A DNA stretch of 64,000 bases. It comes from Micromonospora sp. U21. Lineage in GTDB: Bacteria; Actinomycetota; Actinomycetes; Mycobacteriales; Micromonosporaceae. Below the pieces are notes generated by a model. The model worked only from the letters and a program-made list of their open reading frames with translations, did no database searches and was not told the DNA's origin. The position numbers and the translations under genes were made by a program. Positions within the stretch are counted from its first letter, which is position 1; each line of letters starts with the position of its first letter. Location: positions 20,522-84,521 of the forward strand of contig NZ_JAGPYK010000027.1 in assembly GCF_018070045.1 (NCBI RefSeq), written 5' to 3'. Below, in pieces: positions 7,921-17,204 of this stretch.

Positions 7921-8418
7921 GTGCAGTGGGCCGGGGACCACGACGCGGAACTGTTCGTCCTGCGCCGCGACTGACCCGATCCCATTTCTGGACACGGGTG
8001 CCCGAGCACCTGATCCGATCGCTGACCGCCGCCGCCCCACGTCTGTGGCCGCCGGCGACGGGACCCAGAATCCTCGCCAAGCCTGTTGACCCCGCACTCG
8101 ACGCCGCTCGGACCAGGCCCGGCGCCAAGCAGGTGCGATGGATCGAAGGGACGTCCCAGGCGCTCCCGCACCGGCCGTTCGACACGGCGGTGGCCGCCGT
8201 TCACCGCCGCGACATGAGCTTCACCCGCCACTAAACATTCCTGGCGGAAGATTCATCAGCCCGGCGCGCTGCGCTTCCGGACGGAGGATCAGCTAGACGC
8301 CTGGCTGCGAGCCGCGGGATCCGGCGTCGAACGCACTACGGCGGATGGACCAGGCAGCAGCCCATAGGCCAGGGCGACGGCGAGTTCCTCCTCCTCGCGC
8401 GGAGGCAAACCCGGTAAC
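7921..8418. other. Gene-poor scar, one short relic
   Basis: No intact gene is seen. On the plus strand, 8253-8363 reads QPGALRFRTEDQLDAWLRAA to a TAG, which looks like the last 35 codons of a small-molecule methyltransferase or similar alpha/beta enzyme, but it has no upstream counterpart. The rest shows no convincing coding pattern. Confidence 0.4.
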
Positions 8419-8460
8419 GACAGTCGCACCCAGGTGAACCGTCACCTGGGTGCGACTGTC
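8419..8460. terminator. Strong hairpin terminator after the GH27 gene
   Basis: Two perfect complementary 19-mers (8419-8437 and 8442-8460; arm GACAGTCGCACCCAGGTGA) are separated by a 4-nt loop, accg. The hairpin begins 6 bp after the alpha-galactosidase stop codon. It has no long U tract, which is common for actinobacterial terminators. Confidence 0.85.
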
Positions 8461-8465
8461 CCCGT

Positions 8466-10550
8466 TCAGCAGGTGGCGTTCAGGCCGGCCCAGTTCGTGC
8501 GGTCGTTGTAGCCGCCGTCGCCCGCGTCGCCGACCAGCAGGTCGAGCACCCGGACGCCGGTCAGGTCGACGTCGACCTGGCGGATGTCGTCGCGGGTCAG
8601 CACACCGCTGTCGAACAGGACCCGGCCGTCGCCGATCACTTGGAAGGTCGAGGTCGCGCCCCCAGGTCCGACGTTGCGGACCGCGTCGTCCAGGCCGACG
8701 GTCGCGGTCAGCCCGCTGCACTTGTCGCCGACGTAGTAGCGGACCGTGGACGGCGACGCCACCCCGATGCCGGTCGGGTACACCTGGCCGAGCATGCTGA
8801 TCGGCGACCCGCCGCCGACGCTGCGATCGATGGTCGGGCTCATCCAGCCGCTGGTGGCGCTGATCCACTGGTGGTGCGACAGTATGACCTCGCCGTCCGG
8901 TGGCGCCGGCGCGACCACCACCGCCGAGACCGTCGCCTGCCGCAACCGTCCGTGCCCGATCACGTCGTACGAGGTGGTGGCGGTCAGCACGGCATCGCCG
9001 GGAGCGGCAGCGGCCGGGAGGGTCACCGCGAAGGCGAAGGTGGCGGAGTCGCCGCGGGCCAGCAGGATCGGCGCGCGGCTGAGGGGGCGGACCGTCCAGG
9101 CGGCCGGCGCCGCCAACGTCACTTGCGGCGCGAGTACCGGCAGCACACCGTCATTGCGTACGGTGACCTCGACGCGCGCCTCGTCACCACCGGCGACCAC
9201 CGGCGCCGTGCCCTCTGGCATCGGGTCACCACCGACCTGCGTCACCAGCGGGAGGCCGGCGGTCACGTGTGGGACACCCGGTAGGCCGCGGGCCGGGCCG
9301 ACCCGGAACAGTGCCGCGCCGTGGGCCGCAACGGCGGCGCTGATGGTGCCGGCGCTCTCGGTGACCTGGTCGGTCCACGCGTTCTTGAGGGTGAACCGCG
9401 CCCCGGAGAGGCCGACCGACGACGCCTTCGTGGTGAGGATCTTCGGGCTGTCGCCCCGGTTCAGCAGCACCACGGCCCGATCGCCGTTCGCCAGCCGCTT
9501 CACCCACGTCTCGGTCGTGCCGGCGGGGCCGACCCGGACGGCCTGAACGACGGCAGGGTCCTGGTTGATCGCCAACACGTCGGGGTCGGTGAGGATGTCC
9601 ACAGAGGTCTGACTGAGCGTGCGGGCGTCGCTGCCGATCACCAGCGGCGCGGCGGCCGCAGACCAGAGCGTCATCTGCGTACGGAATTCCTCGTCGGTCA
9701 TCCCGAGCTGCGGGCCGAGGTAGTCCGGGTCGTTGAAGTGACCAGGCCCGGCGACCTCGGGGTGCCGCGCGTTCGCGTCATAGTTGCGCAGCACGTCCTT
9801 GAACTTGATGTCCCCGACGAAGCCCACGTCGGTATAGGTCCGCCAGGACTGCGCGATAGCCGGAGCGTAGGTCCAGGAGTACGTCGACTGCTGCTCCTTC
9901 GGGTAGTTGCCCCAGTCGGGCGAGGTCACCGGATTGCACAGGTTGAAGAGGATCGGCCGTCCACTGGTGTTGTTCCGCAACGCCTGCGCGAACTCGGTGA
10001 ACACGGTCTTCGGGTCGAGGTCTGCGGCGATCCCGCAGAGGAAATCCACCTTCACCGCGTCGAACTCCCAGACGGCGAACTGGTCCGCGTCGCGCTGGTA
10101 GTAGCCGCCGCTGCCGAGTCCGCACTTCCCGGGGATGTACGGTCCGGCGTCGGTGTAGATGCCGGCCTTCAGGCCCCTGGCGTGGATGTAGCGCGCGAGC
10201 TCAGCCATCCCACTCGGGAAATGGTCGGGGTTGGCCACCAGTTGGCCGGCCGAGTTGCGTGGGGTCGGCGCCGCCCAGTTGCCGTCAATCCAGACGTACT
10301 GGTAGCCGGCATCGCGCAGGCCGCTGCTGACCAGGTAGTCGGCTGTTGACTTGACCTCGGCCTCGGTCGGATCGCCACCCAGGCCGAAGTATGTGTTCCA
10401 GCCCATGTACGGCGTCGGGCTCAGCACCTGCTGAGGTGCTGGCGCCGTGACGGCGGCAGTGCCGGCCGCTGGGCCGGCGTGGGCCGGTGTCGGCACGATC
10501 AGCAGACCGGCCGTGAGGGCGAGCAGGGCTGTGAGCACATGTCGTTTCAC
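8466..10550 (-). CDS. Secreted alpha-galactosidase, GH27 with NEW3 and NPCBM domains
   Basis: 694 aa. Sec signal peptide 1-25 (MKRHVLTALLALTAG, cleavage after AHA). The GH27 (beta/alpha)8 barrel covers about 45-340: YMGWNTYFG, DAGYQYVWIDGNW, FPSGMAELARYIHARGLKAG, nucleophile Asp near 169 in FDAVKVDFLCG, and the acid/base Asp region HFNDPDYLG (about 274-276). An antiparallel C domain follows, then a NEW3-like Ig domain (about 440-540) and a C-terminal NPCBM galactose-binding domain (about 560-694: HHQWISATSGWMSPTIDRS). It would release alpha-galactose from plant or microbial oligosaccharides outside the cell. The GTG start at 10550 is chosen for AAAGGA 7 bases upstream and the signal peptide directly after it. 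A strong terminator follows; the gene is monocistronic. Confidence 0.93.
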   Translation of the reverse strand: MKRHVLTALLALTAGLLIVPTPAHAGPAAGTAAVTAPAPQQVLSPTPYMGWNTYFGLGGDPTEAEVKSTADYLVSSGLRDAGYQYVWIDGNWAAPTPRNSAGQLVANPDHFPSGMAELARYIHARGLKAGIYTDAGPYIPGKCGLGSGGYYQRDADQFAVWEFDAVKVDFLCGIAADLDPKTVFTEFAQALRNNTSGRPILFNLCNPVTSPDWGNYPKEQQSTYSWTYAPAIAQSWRTYTDVGFVGDIKFKDVLRNYDANARHPEVAGPGHFNDPDYLGPQLGMTDEEFRTQMTLWSAAAAPLVIGSDARTLSQTSVDILTDPDVLAINQDPAVVQAVRVGPAGTTETWVKRLANGDRAVVLLNRGDSPKILTTKASSVGLSGARFTLKNAWTDQVTESAGTISAAVAAHGAALFRVGPARGLPGVPHVTAGLPLVTQVGGDPMPEGTAPVVAGGDEARVEVTVRNDGVLPVLAPQVTLAAPAAWTVRPLSRAPILLARGDSATFAFAVTLPAAAAPGDAVLTATTSYDVIGHGRLRQATVSAVVVAPAPPDGEVILSHHQWISATSGWMSPTIDRSVGGGSPISMLGQVYPTGIGVASPSTVRYYVGDKCSGLTATVGLDDAVRNVGPGGATSTFQVIGDGRVLFDSGVLTRDDIRQVDVDLTGVRVLDLLVGDAGDGGYNDRTNWAGLNATC

Positions 10551-11202
10551 ATCGGATTCCTTTGCTGCCGGGATGGGCGGACGCCACGACGGGCTACTTG
10601 CCAGCCTTCTTCTCGTTCTGGACCTGCTTGTACTCCGGCTTGACCTCACTCCAGCGCCTGGGCTTGTTGCGCACCGGCGTGGGAGTCCGGAGCAGCACCG
10701 CGCGTTTCGGGGGCGGTGCCGAGGAGCACGTCGGTCGTCCCGCTCACGTCGGCCCGCTGGAGGCCCCGCTCGAGGTGTCCGACGTGGAGGTGGCACAACC
10801 GCCGACGTACGTCGCGGCGCACCGCACCCCGGGACTTGTGAGGCACCCCACGATGGGCTGCCAGACCAGTCATGTCCGCACTCCTGAGGTTCGTTTCGAA
10901 GATCTTGCATCCCGTTAGAGCTATGTGTCAATGTTAATTCGTAAATTATGAGTTCTAGAGTGCTCAGGGCCGTCCACATCCGACCCGAGCCCCCCACCAG
11001 ACCAGGCACCGAGACCGGACACCGTAGAGCGACGAGCGCGCCGATTGGCCACGGTCGACGACGCCATATCCCTGTTGCGGCAACCCGGTCCAGCCACTGA
11101 CGCCTCACCATGACCGGGACGACGTCAGCGGACGCCTGACCTGCGGCACGAGGGCACCCGCACGGCGTCGCGGCGACGATTGATCCATCCAGAAGTCGCG
11201 CC
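10551..11202. other. Region upstream of the GH27 gene: relic C-terminus and AT-rich patch
   Basis: No intact gene is visible. On the minus strand, 10594 to about 10720 encodes AVLLRTPTPVRNKPRRWSE followed by VKPEYKQVQNEKKAGK and a stop, which looks like the charged C-terminal tail of a lost protein that I do not recognise. Positions 10918-10970 are AT-rich (ttaattcgtaaattatgag) in otherwise GC-rich DNA and are the most promoter-like stretch. Confidence 0.4.
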
Positions 11203-12025
11203 TCACTCGTCGCTTGTGAAGATCCAGTAGTGGCATTCGGCACCTGCCCGAGTCAAGGAGTCCAACAGCGGCGTGCTAGGGCGCGGTGCCGGCCGCCCAG
11301 TGGCAGCCACCGGCGGCGCATCTGCCAGTCGGAGCGGGCGGTGCATGAGGCACGACCAGTTGCCGATGTCCCCGAGGTGGGCCGGGTCGAGGCCGTCGCG
11401 GCCGGCGTGCCGTACGACGGTGTTGTGGTCGAACTCGGCGTTGTAGGCCAGCACGGTACGGCCGGCGGTGACCTGCAGCAGCTTCGGCACGACCTCAGCG
11501 AGGGGCGGCGCGTCGGCCAGCTCGTCGTCGGTGATGCCGTGCACCCACCGGGCCTCCGGCTCGGCTTCGCACCCGGGGGCGACCAGGGTGTCCAGCAGCG
11601 GCTCCCCGGTGCACGCGTCCACCACGGCGGTCTCTACCAGGTAGCCGGCCAGGCCAGTGGTCTCCGAGTCCAAGATCACGGCGGCGCCGGGCTCGCGCAT
11701 CGCGCGGGCCCACCGGACCGCCGCGCCGGCCTCGGTGCACATCGCGATCTGGTGGCGGTACTCGCGCAGGTATGGGTGCGTGGCGATTGCCTGCTTCACC
11801 TCAGCCGGGGTGGGCGCACCGTCAACGCGTTCCCAGTCGATTTCCCACCGGCCGGCGCCGCGGTGCCACCACGCCCAGACCTCGATGCCGTGCCGGTCGC
11901 CCAGCTCGGCCACCCACCGGCGGACGAAGGCGGCGCGGTCGACCGGGCGGCGGGCCAGCCGGCGCAGCGGCGACGGCTCGCCCGGTTCACCGCCCGCACG
12001 GCTTCCCAGTCGATGCTGGGGTGAA
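11203..12025 (-). pseudogene. DnaQ-like 3'-5' exonuclease, decayed
   Basis: The first exonuclease motifs are present: VILDSETTGL (DxE) and TVLAYNAEFDHNTVVRHAG (Exo II Asp). The last motif, HxxxxD, is missing; the C-terminus reads through SLTRAGAECHYWIFTSDE. The N-terminus is also broken: IDWEAVRAVNRASRRRCAGWP is in one frame (about 11960-12020) and ARRPVDRAAFVRRWVAELGD in another, so there is a frameshift near 11955. The upstream edge runs into an IS remnant at 12060. DEDDh exonucleases trim DNA 3' ends; this one is unlikely to work. Confidence 0.7.
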
Positions 12026-12059
12026 GGTGGGCGCCGCGGTCGTGACCATCGGTCCCGCC

Positions 12060-12242
12060 GCCCGGTCCCCTGGTTCAAGATCCGGACGGCTCACCTGCCG
12101 GCGCAAGACCGCGACCTGATGACGCAGCACAAGGATCTCGACCTCTTTGGACCGTTCGCCGCGCAGGCCGAGCACGATCAACTGCATGATCTGGCACAGG
12201 AACAGGTACCCACACGACAGGATCACGGTCGCCAGCATGGCC
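12060..12242 (-). pseudogene. Integrase-core transposase N-terminal remnant
   Basis: It encodes MLATVILSCGYLFLCQIMQL, then KEVEILVLRHQVAVLRRQVS and RPDLEPGDRA. It is closely similar to the N-terminus of the larger broken transposase at 6585-7653, and homology stops after about 75 codons. Its upstream flank (12259-12318) is also shared with the other copy. It probably marks a deletion boundary next to the decayed exonuclease. Confidence 0.75.
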
Positions 12243-12258
12243 ATCAACCCACGCCCGG

Positions 12259-12318
12259 CGTCGCACAAACCCGCACGTCAACGCCCCGTGACCGAGTTCT
12301 CGAACGGTACAGGCATGG
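12259..12318. repeat. IS-flank repeat, copy 2
   Basis: This is the second copy of the segment at 7676-7735, in the same orientation: cgcacgtcaac...gtgaccgagt...acggtacaggc. The two copies are about 4.6 kb apart and enclose the GntR relic, the GH27 gene and the exonuclease relic. Recombination between them could delete or duplicate that block. Confidence 0.7.
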
Positions 12319-12420
12319 GCCGCCCGCGCCGCCGGCCGACCGTGGGTCGATCATGGGCCGGCGGCGCGGGCTGGGCCCGGACGGTGGATGGACCGCGTGG
12401 GCTGGCAGGCTATGCGGGCC

Positions 12421-12981
12421 CTATCGGTTTTGGAAGATCAGGATCGTGACGCCGTCGCCGACCGCTCGCGCTTCGGCCAGGCGCAGTGTCTTCTTGTCGC
12501 TCGTGTTAACGAACAGCCGCTTGCCGGCACCCAGGACGACCGGCGAAACGATCAGCCGCAGCTCGTCAACGAGGTCATGCTCGATGAGCGTCTGCACCAA
12601 GGTGGCGCTGCCATGGACGATGTCACCGTCCACGGCCTGCCGCAGCCTCGCCACCTCGGTCGGTGCGTCGCCGGCCAGCACGGGGGTGTTGTTCCATTGT
12701 GGATTTCGCAGGGTCGTTGAGACGACGTACTTGGGCATGGTGTTGAGCAGGTCGGCGAATTCGTGCTTCTGCGGCGGCCATGCCTGGGCGAACTCCTCGT
12801 ACGTGACCTTGCCGAGCAGCAGCGCCGCCGAGTTCTTGGCCTCCTCGAACTTGAAGACCATGCCCTCCTCGCCGGAGCTGGTCTCCATGCTCCAGCCGCC
12901 GTGCTTGAATCCCTCCGACCCTCCCGGGTCTTCGATTACCCCGTCGATCGAGATGAACTCGGTGACGACGATCCTGCCCAT
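12421..12981 (-). CDS. Dihydrofolate reductase family protein (RibD C-terminal domain)
   Basis: 186 aa. It begins GRIVVTEFISIDGVIEDPGG, the start of the RibD_C/DHFR fold, and carries LLLGKVTYEEFAQAWPP, PKYVVSTTLRNPQWNNT and DGDIVHGSATLVQTLIEHDL, where the Gly-rich turn binds NADPH. It ends with DELRLIVSPVVLGAGKRLF. These stand-alone proteins are NADPH-dependent reductases of unknown natural substrate and are common in Actinobacteria; true folate activity should not be assumed. The ATG at 12981 has AAGGGGGA 4 bases upstream. The gene is single and convergent with nothing nearby. Confidence 0.92.
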   Translation of the reverse strand: MGRIVVTEFISIDGVIEDPGGSEGFKHGGWSMETSSGEEGMVFKFEEAKNSAALLLGKVTYEEFAQAWPPQKHEFADLLNTMPKYVVSTTLRNPQWNNTPVLAGDAPTEVARLRQAVDGDIVHGSATLVQTLIEHDLVDELRLIVSPVVLGAGKRLFVNTSDKKTLRLAEARAVGDGVTILIFQNR

Positions 12982-13148
12982 TGCTCCCCCTTGGATACGT
13001 TTTGCGGTTCGGTGTTGACCGCGAAGGCAGGTTCAGGCTGCCCGCGGCGGGTGACCGGGCGAGCACCAGGCGGGCACCGGGCGAGCACCGCGGGCAGCAG
13101 CCGCCATGGTGGATGGCGGGCCGGTGGGCGGATCGCGACAATGCTGGG

Positions 13149-13841
13149 ATGAAGTTCGGCATCCTGGGCCCGACGCAGGTCGACCGCGGCGACGGCCAGC
13201 TGCTGGCGGTTGGCGGACCCGGGCTTCGGGCGCTGGTGGCCCTGCTTCTGACCGCGGGCGGTGAGATCGTCACGATCGAGCGCCTGGTCGACGGGTTGTA
13301 CGGCGCGGAGCCGCCCGCCGGCGCGGTCAACGCACTGCGATCGCAGGTGGCCCGACTGCGCCGGCTGCTCGGCGACGTGGTGGTGTCACACCCGGCCGGT
13401 TACCGCCTCGCGGTCGACGCCGACGATGTCGACGCGCACCGGTTCGAGCGGTTGGCCGATGCCGGCCGCAGGGCCCTCGACCAGGGTGACCATGCGCGGG
13501 CGGCGGGGCTTTTGGGCGAGGCGCTGCGGCTGTGGCGCGGCCCTGCCCTGGCCGACGTCGGTGCCGCACCGTTCGCGGCGGCCCGGGCCGCACGGCTGGA
13601 AGAGTTGCGGATCGCCGCGGCGGAGGACCGGATCGAAGCAGCGCTGCCGGACAGCAACCTCGGCCCGGTGGTGGCCGAGCTGCGTGAGCTGGTGGCCACC
13701 AATCCACTGCGGGAACGCCTCTACGCCCTGCTCATGAGGGCGCTGGCGGGGGCCGGGCGGCAGGGAGAGGCGTTGACCGTCTTCGAGCAGGCTCGGCGCA
13801 CGCTCGCCGACGAGCTGGGAAGTGACCGTCCGCCGAGCTGA
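13149..13841 (+). CDS. AfsR/SARP-type regulator, N-terminal DNA-binding and BTAD part (frameshifted gene)
   Basis: 230 codons. The OmpR-like winged helix (MKFGILGPTQVDRGDGQLLA, LVDGLYGAEPPAGAVNALRS, VARLRRLLG) is followed by the bacterial transcriptional activation domain (about 95-228: HRFERLADAGRRALDQGDHA, LWRGPALADVGAAPF, LRERLYALLMRALAGAGRQ). The frame stops at 13839 after DELGSDRPPS. One extra base near 13830 would restore SDPSAELTAVHLAVLRGHLP, joining this piece to the NB-ARC/TPR part at 13943-16198, so this is one AfsR-like gene with a single-base deletion. The N-terminal part alone resembles a short SARP and might still bind DNA. The ATG at 13149 lacks a clear ribosome binding site. 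Confidence 0.8.
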   Translation: MKFGILGPTQVDRGDGQLLAVGGPGLRALVALLLTAGGEIVTIERLVDGLYGAEPPAGAVNALRSQVARLRRLLGDVVVSHPAGYRLAVDADDVDAHRFERLADAGRRALDQGDHARAAGLLGEALRLWRGPALADVGAAPFAAARAARLEELRIAAAEDRIEAALPDSNLGPVVAELRELVATNPLRERLYALLMRALAGAGRQGEALTVFEQARRTLADELGSDRPPS

Positions 13842-13942
13842 CCGCCGTTCACCTGGCCGTTCTGCGCGGTCACCTCCCAGATCGGCGCGCTGCGGCGCGG
13901 ACGGGCGCCCCGGAGGGCACCCACCGGTCGGCCATCCCCCGG

Positions 13943-16198
13943 ATGCTGCCCGCCACCATCGCGGACTTTGCCGGGCGCCTCGATCACCTCGGCGCCATCC
14001 GCCGCGCGGTGGAGGCGACGGACGGCGGCGACAGTCGTCTCGCCGTCCCGGTCGTGATCATCTCTGGGCGCGCCGGCGTGGGGAAGACAATCTTGGCAGT
14101 GCATGCCGCCCACGGCTTGGTGGACCGCTTTCCGGACGGCCAGCTGTTCGCGAACGTCCACGCGGCCACCGCTCATCCGGTCCGGCCGGCACAGATCCTG
14201 CAGCGTTTTCTGCGCATGCTCGGCGTGCACGGCGCGTTGATCCCGGACGGCGTCGACGAGCGGGCGGAGATGTTCCGCAACCTGCTGGCCGACCGGCGTG
14301 TCCTGATCGTCCTGGACGACGTCGACGGCGAAGACAGCGTTGTCCCGCTGATTCCCGGCGGCCGCTCATGCGCGGTCATGCTGACCTGCCGGCGGCGGCT
14401 GCCCGGGCTCGCCGGGGCCACCGGCGTCGGCCTTGGACGGTTCGATCCTGGGCAGTCGCTCGAGCTGCTGTCCCGCATCATCGGCAGCGATCGGGTACGC
14501 CAGGAGGCCGACCACACCCGCAGCCTGGCCGACCTGTGCGGGCATCTGCCTCTGGCGTTGCGGATCGCGGGCGCGCGGCTGGCTGCGCGACCGCATTGGA
14601 GCATTCGCCAGATGTCCGACCGCCTCGCCGACGAGGAGCGCAGGCTCGACGAGCTCATCCACGGCGGGATGGCTGTTCGCGCCGGCGTCAGGCTGATCCA
14701 CGACGCCCTCAGCCCGCCGGCGCGGCGGCTCTTCCGACTGCTGGCCACCGTCGACGCACACGTCTTCGCCAGCTGGACCGCTGCGGCGTTGTTAGACCGA
14801 CCACTGGACGAGGCTCAGGACTGCCTGGACGAGCTGGTCGACGCACACCTGGTAGAAACCGTCGGGACCGGCCGCGGCCTGCACAGCCACTACCGCTTCC
14901 ACGACCTGATCCGCGGCTTCGCCCGCCAGCGGCTGGCCGCCGACGAACCGGCCGCGCAACGATCCGCCGCTCTCGCCCGGGCCCTCGACGCCGTGCTGTG
15001 CCTCAGCCGCGCCGCCGCGGCGCCCGACGCGCACGATCCGATGCAGCTCTCCGACCGGTCACCGACCTGGTCACCACCCGCGGAGCTGGTGGACGAGGTG
15101 ACGGCTGACCCGAACCTGTGGTTCGAACGCGAACACGTGCTGATCACCGCCGCTGTCCACCAGGCCGCGCGGATACGGCTGCCAGACCTCTGCTGGGCCC
15201 TTGCCATAGCCATCCGGCAGTTCCTCATCCTCCGCGCCTACAAGGACGACGCGCTCGCCGTGCTCACCGCCGCGCTGCACGCCGCCCGCCAGGCAGCCGA
15301 CCGCAAACGCGAGGCGGCGGTGCTGCTCGAGCTCGGTACCCACGCCTCCGGGCTGCGCAGCCACGACGACGCCGAGCGGCACCTGGCCGCGGCAGAAATT
15401 ATCCTTCAGCAGCTTCACGACGAACGGGGCGTCGCCGTCGCGATCCGGGGGCGGGCGTTCGTGTACTACGGCCAAGGCCGGACGGCCGAGGCGGTCCCTC
15501 TGCTGCGGCGGGCCCTGGCCACCACCCGGTCCCTTCGCTTCGACAGCGAGACCGCCTACATCCTGCAGGTACTTGCCGGCATCAGCCTCCTGCACGACGA
15601 CGTCCCCGTGGCCGACCGGTTGCTGGCCGAAGCGATCCACCACGCCCGCGCATCGGGCAACCCGAGGATCGTGGCTCAGGCCCTGCACCGGACCGGCCAG
15701 GCGCAGCTGCAAGCAGGTGAAGTGGGCCTGGCCGCCGACACGCTGGCCGAGGCGCTAGCCCTCGCCCGGGGCGCGGGCGATGTCGCCGGCGAGGCGCACA
15801 TCCTGACCGGCCTCGGCTCCACTAGGCTGCGTGAGGGTTCGTCAGCGGCGGCCCACGACGTCCTCTCGCAGGCGCGTGACCTCGCGCGTACGGCTCACGA
15901 CGCGCTCGCGGAAGCTCACGCGCTGTGCGGTCTGGGTGAGGTAGCACTCGACCAAGACCGCGCCGAGCAGTCCGTGATGCTCCTCCAGCAGGCGGTTGCC
16001 CTGTTCCGCGCGGTAGGCAGCCGAATCCACGCCGCACACGCCCTCGCCAGGCTCGGCGACGCCTTACAAGCCGCAGGGCACATCGAAGCCGCGCGCGAAT
16101 CGTGGGACGAAGCCATGCTGCTCACCGAGCACATGGACCCCGCCGTATCCGCCGGACTACGCGCAAAGATCCCCGCCCCGCCCCGCGGGTTACCGTGA
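13943..16198 (+). CDS. AfsR/SARP-type regulator, NB-ARC ATPase and TPR part (frameshifted gene)
   Basis: 751 codons from the first ATG; the frame is open back to 13835. The STAND ATPase module has Walker A (SGRAGVGKTIL), Walker B (RVLIVLDDVDGE), a sensor TCRRR, and GxP GHLPLALRIAG. A winged-helix region (SPPARRLFRLLATVD, HYRFHDLIRGFARQRLA) is followed by about 10 TPR-like repeats from about residue 390 to the end. AfsR-type proteins activate secondary-metabolism or stress genes when the NB-ARC/TPR sensor releases the BTAD activator. Here a one-base loss near 13830 separates sensor from activator. No biosynthetic gene cluster is nearby. A sequencing error cannot be excluded. Confidence 0.82.
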   Translation: MLPATIADFAGRLDHLGAIRRAVEATDGGDSRLAVPVVIISGRAGVGKTILAVHAAHGLVDRFPDGQLFANVHAATAHPVRPAQILQRFLRMLGVHGALIPDGVDERAEMFRNLLADRRVLIVLDDVDGEDSVVPLIPGGRSCAVMLTCRRRLPGLAGATGVGLGRFDPGQSLELLSRIIGSDRVRQEADHTRSLADLCGHLPLALRIAGARLAARPHWSIRQMSDRLADEERRLDELIHGGMAVRAGVRLIHDALSPPARRLFRLLATVDAHVFASWTAAALLDRPLDEAQDCLDELVDAHLVETVGTGRGLHSHYRFHDLIRGFARQRLAADEPAAQRSAALARALDAVLCLSRAAAAPDAHDPMQLSDRSPTWSPPAELVDEVTADPNLWFEREHVLITAAVHQAARIRLPDLCWALAIAIRQFLILRAYKDDALAVLTAALHAARQAADRKREAAVLLELGTHASGLRSHDDAERHLAAAEIILQQLHDERGVAVAIRGRAFVYYGQGRTAEAVPLLRRALATTRSLRFDSETAYILQVLAGISLLHDDVPVADRLLAEAIHHARASGNPRIVAQALHRTGQAQLQAGEVGLAADTLAEALALARGAGDVAGEAHILTGLGSTRLREGSSAAAHDVLSQARDLARTAHDALAEAHALCGLGEVALDQDRAEQSVMLLQQAVALFRAVGSRIHAAHALARLGDALQAAGHIEAARESWDEAMLLTEHMDPAVSAGLRAKIPAPPRGLP

Positions 16199-16568
16199 CA
16201 CCCTCGGCGAGCCCGGACCTTCCCGTGCCCATCGAGTTTGCGACGCCTCGTCCCCGCACTCGGCGACGGCGCCGGCTTGCAAAAGGCCGCGGGTGATGGT
16301 CGCGTCGTAGCCGGTGCGGCCCGACAGCACCCGGGCGGTAACGCGCACACGTTGGCGCAACACGTGGTCGACTCGGCGGCCACGGCCCTGCGCACGTGGG
16401 CGTCCGCGCGGGCGGTGCACGCCTGCCTGCCGCCTGCGACCGCTCGATCACCGCGGCCGAGCTCCGCCTGGTCGAGGTTGACCAACTTCGGGTAGGTCTC
16501 GAACCTCGACATGGTTGTGCTCGCATAGGTGTCTCACAAATCTGATGAGGTGCCGGGCTGCGCTGCCG
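16199..16568 (-). pseudogene. Unidentified decayed gene
   Basis: On the minus strand MSRFETYPKLVNLDQAEL (from about 16512) continues in a different frame as IERSQAAG and then VDHVLRQRVRVTARVLSG followed by GYDATITRGLLQAGAVAECG. Pieces of a plausible small protein thus lie in successive frames. I do not recognise the family. The plus strand shows no alternative. Confidence 0.35.
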
Positions 16569-17204
16569 CTACCCGCCCGCGCGCCGATCATGCTCAGGCC
16601 GCCCGCCGGTTGCTGCCGAGCCCTCCGCTGCCAGCGCGGGGCGGTGCCCCATGCCAGACAGGACATCCGTTCCCACGCCTGGGGTATACCCGAATGTCGG
16701 AACCGCGCGGCGGCGCGCGCCATACCGAGTCACACCGCGCGGCTTGAAGACGGCCAGCACCGTCATGGCGAGCAACACCAGCAGCCCGCCGGCGGCATGC
16801 ACCACCAGCGACGCGCGGGCCTCGCTCCACAACCTGTTCGGGAAGCCGGTGCCCACAGCGACGTCGGCGAGCGCGCCGGTCGGCGCCACCTGCAACAGCA
16901 ACACCCCCGTCGCCGCAAGAGTCACCACCAACTTCACCACCACCCACCAGTGCCGCACCAATCCCCACGGGCTAACCCACGACGACACCAGCCCAGTGAC
17001 CACCGACGCAACCGCGAACGGCACCACCACCAACCGTGCCACCAGGTCCAATGCGACATAACAGGCCCGCACCAGCGCGACATCTCGACCGCCCACCGCA
17101 ACGACCGCGAGGACGAGAAACACCACGACCGCGCCGAACCAGCCCACCGAGGCGGCCACATGCGCGGTCAGCGCCGCCTTGCGCGCGCCCGGCCAAACCT
17201 TCAC
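16569..17204 (-). CDS. Integral membrane protein, DUF2269-like
   Basis: 211 aa with four or five transmembrane helices: AHVAASVGWFGAVVVFLVLA, LDLVARLVVVPFAVASVVTG, HWWVVVKLVVTLAATGVLLL and VHAAGGLLVLLAMTVLAVFK. The conserved N-terminal HVAASVGWFGAV and the PWGLVRHWW motif resemble DUF2269-like families. The GTG at 17204 overlaps the stop of the upstream 66-aa gene (GTGA), so the two are translationally coupled; an adjacent GTG at 17207 is possible. The divergent TetR gene probably controls this pair. Function unknown; transport or electron transfer are only guesses. Confidence 0.78.
   Translation of the reverse strand: MKVWPGARKAALTAHVAASVGWFGAVVVFLVLAVVAVGGRDVALVRACYVALDLVARLVVVPFAVASVVTGLVSSWVSPWGLVRHWWVVVKLVVTLAATGVLLLQVAPTGALADVAVGTGFPNRLWSEARASLVVHAAGGLLVLLAMTVLAVFKPRGVTRYGARRRAVPTFGYTPGVGTDVLSGMGHRPALAAEGSAATGGRPEHDRRAGG

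Noticed and set aside
13822..15108. A 428-codon plus-strand frame inside the AfsR-like gene
   Set aside because: Arg/Pro-rich shadow. The NB-ARC and TPR motifs are in a different frame.
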